43,750 nucleotides of DNA, from assembly GCA_003284375.1 (NCBI GenBank), contig QBVL01000009.1, positions 1 through 43,750 on the forward strand, read 5' to 3'. Origin of the DNA: Prochlorococcus sp. AG-311-J23. Its GTDB lineage: Bacteria > Cyanobacteriota > Cyanobacteriia > PCC-6307 > Cyanobiaceae. Shown here in pieces: positions 40,740 to 43,750 of this stretch. Each line of letters opens with the position of its first letter. Within the stretch, counting starts at the first letter, position 1. The position numbers were made by a program, and so were the translations under genes. The notes below the pieces were generated by a model. The model ran no database searches. It was not told where the DNA came from and saw only the letters and a list, made by a program, of their open reading frames with translations.

Positions 40740-41934
40740 TTGGCTCTTCAAGAAAACGATTTCCGAAAAGTAAATTATCACTATTATCCTTCTGAAAAGC
40801 CAACCACCTAAAGTCCCCCAGTCCCATTGGATCAACTAGTCTCAATAATGACTCTCTGCGATTTAATGCTGCTGATAGATCATTACTACTTGTTTTTTGA
40901 AGAGAATAAAGAAAGTTTGAAAGTCCTAAGGCCAAAAGAGCTTGACCCTGCCTGGTTTCACCCATAAACTTCCATCCGTTAGTAAGAGCATAATTAATGG
41001 TTGATTCGATACATAAATGTGCTGTCAAATCACACAAGCCAGCATCTTTTAAAAAATTAGAATTTGCTTCCTGATTTCTATAGGAAATAAGAGTACCGTC
41101 TTTTCTCATTGCGTTGTAGTAGCGCTTCGATTCCATCGCATAATCGACAACTAATAATGAGCCATTAATTAAAACCTTAGACAATTTCCTAAACCAACTC
41201 GGCAGATCACAATGCCATTCTGTGACCCATCTATTACAAATATCCTTTGGTGGAAAGTCAATCTTTAAAAGACTATTAGATTCTTTCAAAAATTTAATAA
41301 TTTCAGAGGTGGGTTTGAGATCAATTAACTCCAAAAAATATTCATTATTTATTTTTTTCAAAGAAACTCCCTGCCTAAAAACATTATTATTGCAAAAAAC
41401 CAATCTCTCAACGGGGAATGCATCCAAAACCTCATTAGCAATAACTACTCCAGTGACTGGGCTTAAGATTAGATCATCGATGTTACTCCAGCGATAATTA
41501 ATACCATCCACATTATTAACTATTTTTTTTTGTCGTCTTCTCATTCCTTCATTTAATTCAACGAGAATAAGCTCAATTTTATTTGTTAAAGCAGGTGCAA
41601 TTTCAGCAATAGCCGCTATCAAATCTCTTAATAAAGTCCCTTCTCCCGGACCAATCTCAATAATAGAAAACAATTCCGAATCTATTCCTGATTTTTCTAG
41701 ATCAAGAAGCCAATCAACTACTTGAATAGCTAATAAACGTGCGAAATCATTACTCAAAGATGGTGAAGTACAAAAGTCTCCATTATTGCCAATATTTAAT
41801 TTTCCAGTTGAATAAAATCCATTTTCTGGATCATTTAAAACTAAATCCATATATTTGTAGAAACTAATTGAACCGCCATTATCTCCAATGCGATCAATTA
41901 ACCATTGAGGACATCTCGCGGTCGGGTCAATCAT
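40732..41934 (-). CDS. SAM-dependent methyltransferase, DUF185/MidA (NDUFAF7) family
   Basis: 400 aa. The N-terminus carries the family signature (ISFYKYMDLVLNDPENGFYS, then GDFCTSPSLSNDFARLLA). The SAM-binding IIEIGPGEGTLLRDLIAAI motif follows, then VVIANEVLDAFPVERLVF and the late block GSLLVVDYAMESKRYY. The mitochondrial relative NDUFAF7 methylates an Arg of complex I. In cyanobacteria the natural target is not established; an NDH-1 subunit is a reasonable guess. It is divergent from the TPM-protein gene, with only 32 nt between the start codons. Confidence 0.88.
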   Translation of the reverse strand: MIDPTARCPQWLIDRIGDNGGSISFYKYMDLVLNDPENGFYSTGKLNIGNNGDFCTSPSLSNDFARLLAIQVVDWLLDLEKSGIDSELFSIIEIGPGEGTLLRDLIAAIAEIAPALTNKIELILVELNEGMRRRQKKIVNNVDGINYRWSNIDDLILSPVTGVVIANEVLDAFPVERLVFCNNNVFRQGVSLKKINNEYFLELIDLKPTSEIIKFLKESNSLLKIDFPPKDICNRWVTEWHCDLPSWFRKLSKVLINGSLLVVDYAMESKRYYNAMRKDGTLISYRNQEANSNFLKDAGLCDLTAHLCIESTINYALTNGWKFMGETRQGQALLALGLSNFLYSLQKTSSNDLSAALNRRESLLRLVDPMGLGDFRWLAFQKDNSDNLLFGNRFLEEPIS

Positions 41935-41966
41935 GATGGAGAATAGCTTCAGAGAAAATCAAGCAC

Positions 41967-42770
41967 ATGCTGAAGAAATTATTTAAGAGAGCCATAATTT
42001 TTTGTCTAGGACTAGTCATTATGTTTTCTATGGGCGGAAGCGCATATGCATATGATAATCCTGAATTATTACCAAAAGAGCAAACACCCATCATCGATCT
42101 TGCAAAAACTCTAAGTGAGAAACAAAGATTAGACTTGGAGAATTCACTAAATTCGTATGAACAAGAAACTGGGTGGAAAATAAGAGTTTTATCACAATAC
42201 GAGAAAACCCCTGGTTTAGCAGTGAAGGACTATTGGAACCTTGATGAGACAAGTTTGCTTATAATCGCAGATCCAAGAGGAGGGAATTTACTAAGTTTTA
42301 ATGTGGGAGATGCATACTTTGCACTTATGCCCAGAATATTTTGGGTGGAATTACAAACTAGGTTTGGGAACCAATTTTATGTAAGAGATAACGGAGAGGA
42401 CGGGGCAATATTAGCTTCAATACAAGCGGTGGAGACCTGCTTAGACCGTGGTGGTTGTGAAGTTGTACCCGGCTTACCCCAGGAACAATGGCAATGGACT
42501 TTATTAACCTCTTTGTTGGGAGGGGTTATTGCAGGTTTCGCAGCTTCGCCAAGAAAAGAAAATGAATCATTTTCAATAGGATGGCTTTTGCTCCTTTCTC
42601 CGCTTTGGATAATGCTATTTGGAATTTTTGGCATTGCACCTGTGGTAACAAGAACCAATGACATTTTGCCTTTAATGAGAAATATTTTGGGATTTATAGG
42701 ATCTGCAGTTGGTGCTTATTTGATTGCAGAACGAAAATTTAAGAATCCTGATTTAAACAAGCAAAGTTGA
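41967..42770 (+). CDS. TPM-domain protein, Psb32-like
   Basis: 267 aa with an N-terminal signal peptide (cleavage probably after SAYA, residue about 28) and a TPM domain (about 38-150; TPIIDLAKTLSEKQRLDLEN, GWKIRVLSQYEKTPGLAVKD, SLLIIADPRGGNLLSFNVGD). The C-terminal part has three hydrophobic helices (about 165-185, 205-225, 235-255). The TPM proteins Psb32/TLP18.3 in cyanobacteria and plants protect photosystem II and aid its repair in high light. Fit to Psb32 is good in domain order; the membrane tail places it on the lumenal or periplasmic side of a membrane. Confidence 0.8.
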   Translation: MLKKLFKRAIIFCLGLVIMFSMGGSAYAYDNPELLPKEQTPIIDLAKTLSEKQRLDLENSLNSYEQETGWKIRVLSQYEKTPGLAVKDYWNLDETSLLIIADPRGGNLLSFNVGDAYFALMPRIFWVELQTRFGNQFYVRDNGEDGAILASIQAVETCLDRGGCEVVPGLPQEQWQWTLLTSLLGGVIAGFAASPRKENESFSIGWLLLLSPLWIMLFGIFGIAPVVTRTNDILPLMRNILGFIGSAVGAYLIAERKFKNPDLNKQS

Positions 42771-42808
42771 AGTCAATTGGGTATCGAGAAATTAAAATAT
42801 AGTGAATA

Positions 42809-43699
42809 CTAGTTTTCTTGGTTTAATAAAATTTCTTTATATGCAATTGATGCATCATTCCTAAACCATCTGTGGGAAACATGAACAAGCTTGTTATCTG
42901 AGAACTCAACCCAAGAAAAATGACACAAATTCTCACCTGCAGAATCAACACCTCTTCTTGGAACACACGCTGCATTTAAATATGAAGTCCCCCATAGATC
43001 TTGAGCAAAAGTTTTTCTAGTTCGATTCCCCCCAATTCTTAATTGATGATGAGTGTGGCCAAAAACGACTAATTCTGGAACTCTAAATTTACGAATTTGA
43101 TCAATTGCGATACCAAGATCTTTATCGCCCCAATCCATTGAGGGCAATTTCCAATCCCTGCCACATAGACTAGAAGCCTCTGATCCAAGACCTACTGGTC
43201 CAGAATGAGCAAGTATTAATAAAGGAACATCTAATGGTGCAGCCTTGGCGGCAGAAACAATCCTAAATACAGATTCATCAAGGCTCACCTCCCCGAATAC
43301 AGATTTAACTTCTGGTGTTAAGAAAAACCCTCCCCCACCACTGCAAGGCCTAGCTCCAACAACAGAAAGTTCATTCAATGTCCATTTCGATAAATCCCAT
43401 GAACAATTCTTTTCACCTAACAAATCCAACTGGGCTTGCAAAACATTACCAGATCCGTCTCTACCTCTATCATGATTTCCAAGTACGACAGAAGTGGGGA
43501 TAGAAATTTTATTTATACCCCGAACAATTCTTAAATCACCATCTGACAAATCGCCAACAAATAAAATACCATCAGGATTCAGTTCCAAAATCAGATCTAG
43601 ATCATCCTGACTCCATGAGCCATGTAAATCCCCAGCAATAGCAATTCGGATATCTGTCAGATTTTTTTGGAAATTACCCTCTATACTGCCCCAACACAT
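42809..43699 (-). CDS. Calcineurin-like metallophosphoesterase
   Basis: 296 aa with all metal-site blocks: AGDLHGSW (Asp24, His26), FVGDLSDGD (Asp50), VLGNHDRG, ILAHSGPVGLG, and FGHTHHQLR. A cyanobacteria/plant-type layout with an insert of Gly-rich residues (PCSGGGGFFLTPEV) matches the TIGR04168-type metallophosphoesterases of photosynthetic organisms, whose substrate is unknown. It is convergent with the TPM gene. The start is ATG at 43699-43697; the true start could be a little later. Confidence 0.9.
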   Translation of the reverse strand: MCWGSIEGNFQKNLTDIRIAIAGDLHGSWSQDDLDLILELNPDGILFVGDLSDGDLRIVRGINKISIPTSVVLGNHDRGRDGSGNVLQAQLDLLGEKNCSWDLSKWTLNELSVVGARPCSGGGGFFLTPEVKSVFGEVSLDESVFRIVSAAKAAPLDVPLLILAHSGPVGLGSEASSLCGRDWKLPSMDWGDKDLGIAIDQIRKFRVPELVVFGHTHHQLRIGGNRTRKTFAQDLWGTSYLNAACVPRRGVDSAGENLCHFSWVEFSDNKLVHVSHRWFRNDASIAYKEILLNQEN

Positions 43700-43750
43700 C
43701 GAATTGGAAACTAATTACTACTGTTTCCTATTACAAGGCTGATATATCAG

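Noticed and set aside
43010-43040. T-loop-like GTTCGATTCCCC, suggesting a tRNA
   Set aside because: It lies within the metallophosphoesterase gene (GGNRTRKTF on the other strand) and no acceptor or anticodon stem surrounds it.

Overview
The window is about 44 kb of AT-rich bacterial chromosome. It fits Prochlorococcus, probably one of the low-light or intermediate clades; the strain is not decided here. The evidence is the gene content: phycocyanobilin:ferredoxin oxidoreductase, Gun4, Psb28, a Psb32-like TPM protein, DevBCA, type I glutamine synthetase behind an NtcA-like box, a SipA/DUF3148 protein, DUF1651 and DUF1824 proteins, and a 6S RNA next to purK. Many tiny single-span membrane proteins sit in AT-rich spacers. 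No rRNA, tRNA, CRISPR array, transposase or integrase was seen.

Layout. (1) 1-3358, minus: rpsB, tsf, an unknown 401-aa protein and the 5' part of recG, packed as one transcription unit with overlapping TTG and GTG starts. (2) 3498-8254, minus: a family 2 glycosyltransferase, a 51-aa basic microprotein, then pcyA-devB-devC-devA with overlapping junctions. (3) 8626-24258, housekeeping genes: two M16 peptidases, sipA, bioY-lspA-GTPase, a group II PLP decarboxylase, tadA, an alanine-glyoxylate type aminotransferase, glnA with a clear terminator, a methyltransferase, an RsbW-like ATPase, gun4, mnmH, psb28 and an AI-2E family permease. (4) 24259-37905: a 13.6 kb accessory belt of mostly unknown proteins of 27-151 aa. 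It also holds DoxX, an HI0933-family flavoprotein, and a three-gene operon with a MetF-like TIM barrel and a nucleoside deoxyribosyltransferase-like protein. (5) 38008-43750, housekeeping again: 6S RNA, purK, aroB, a DUF185/MidA methyltransferase, a Psb32-like TPM protein and a metallophosphoesterase.

The housekeeping genes cover translation (rpsB, tsf, tadA, mnmH), nitrogen assimilation (glnA), tetrapyrrole and photosystem maintenance (pcyA, gun4, psb28, Psb32-like), envelope export (DevBCA, LspA) and purine/aromatic synthesis (purK, aroB).

The observations most worth following are in or beside the belt. They are: a 38-codon gene that appears broken by one missing base just after its start; a twin CX3C microprotein; a pair of diverged paralogous microproteins; a protein made of 11-residue repeats; a MetF-like protein that lacks the family's active-site Asp, paired with a deoxyribosyltransferase-like gene; and the 6S RNA directly behind purK. 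In the core, MnmH has an Arg in place of a Walker A Gly, and GlnA has Phe in place of the adenylylation Tyr. Functions come from reading motifs; no database search was run.
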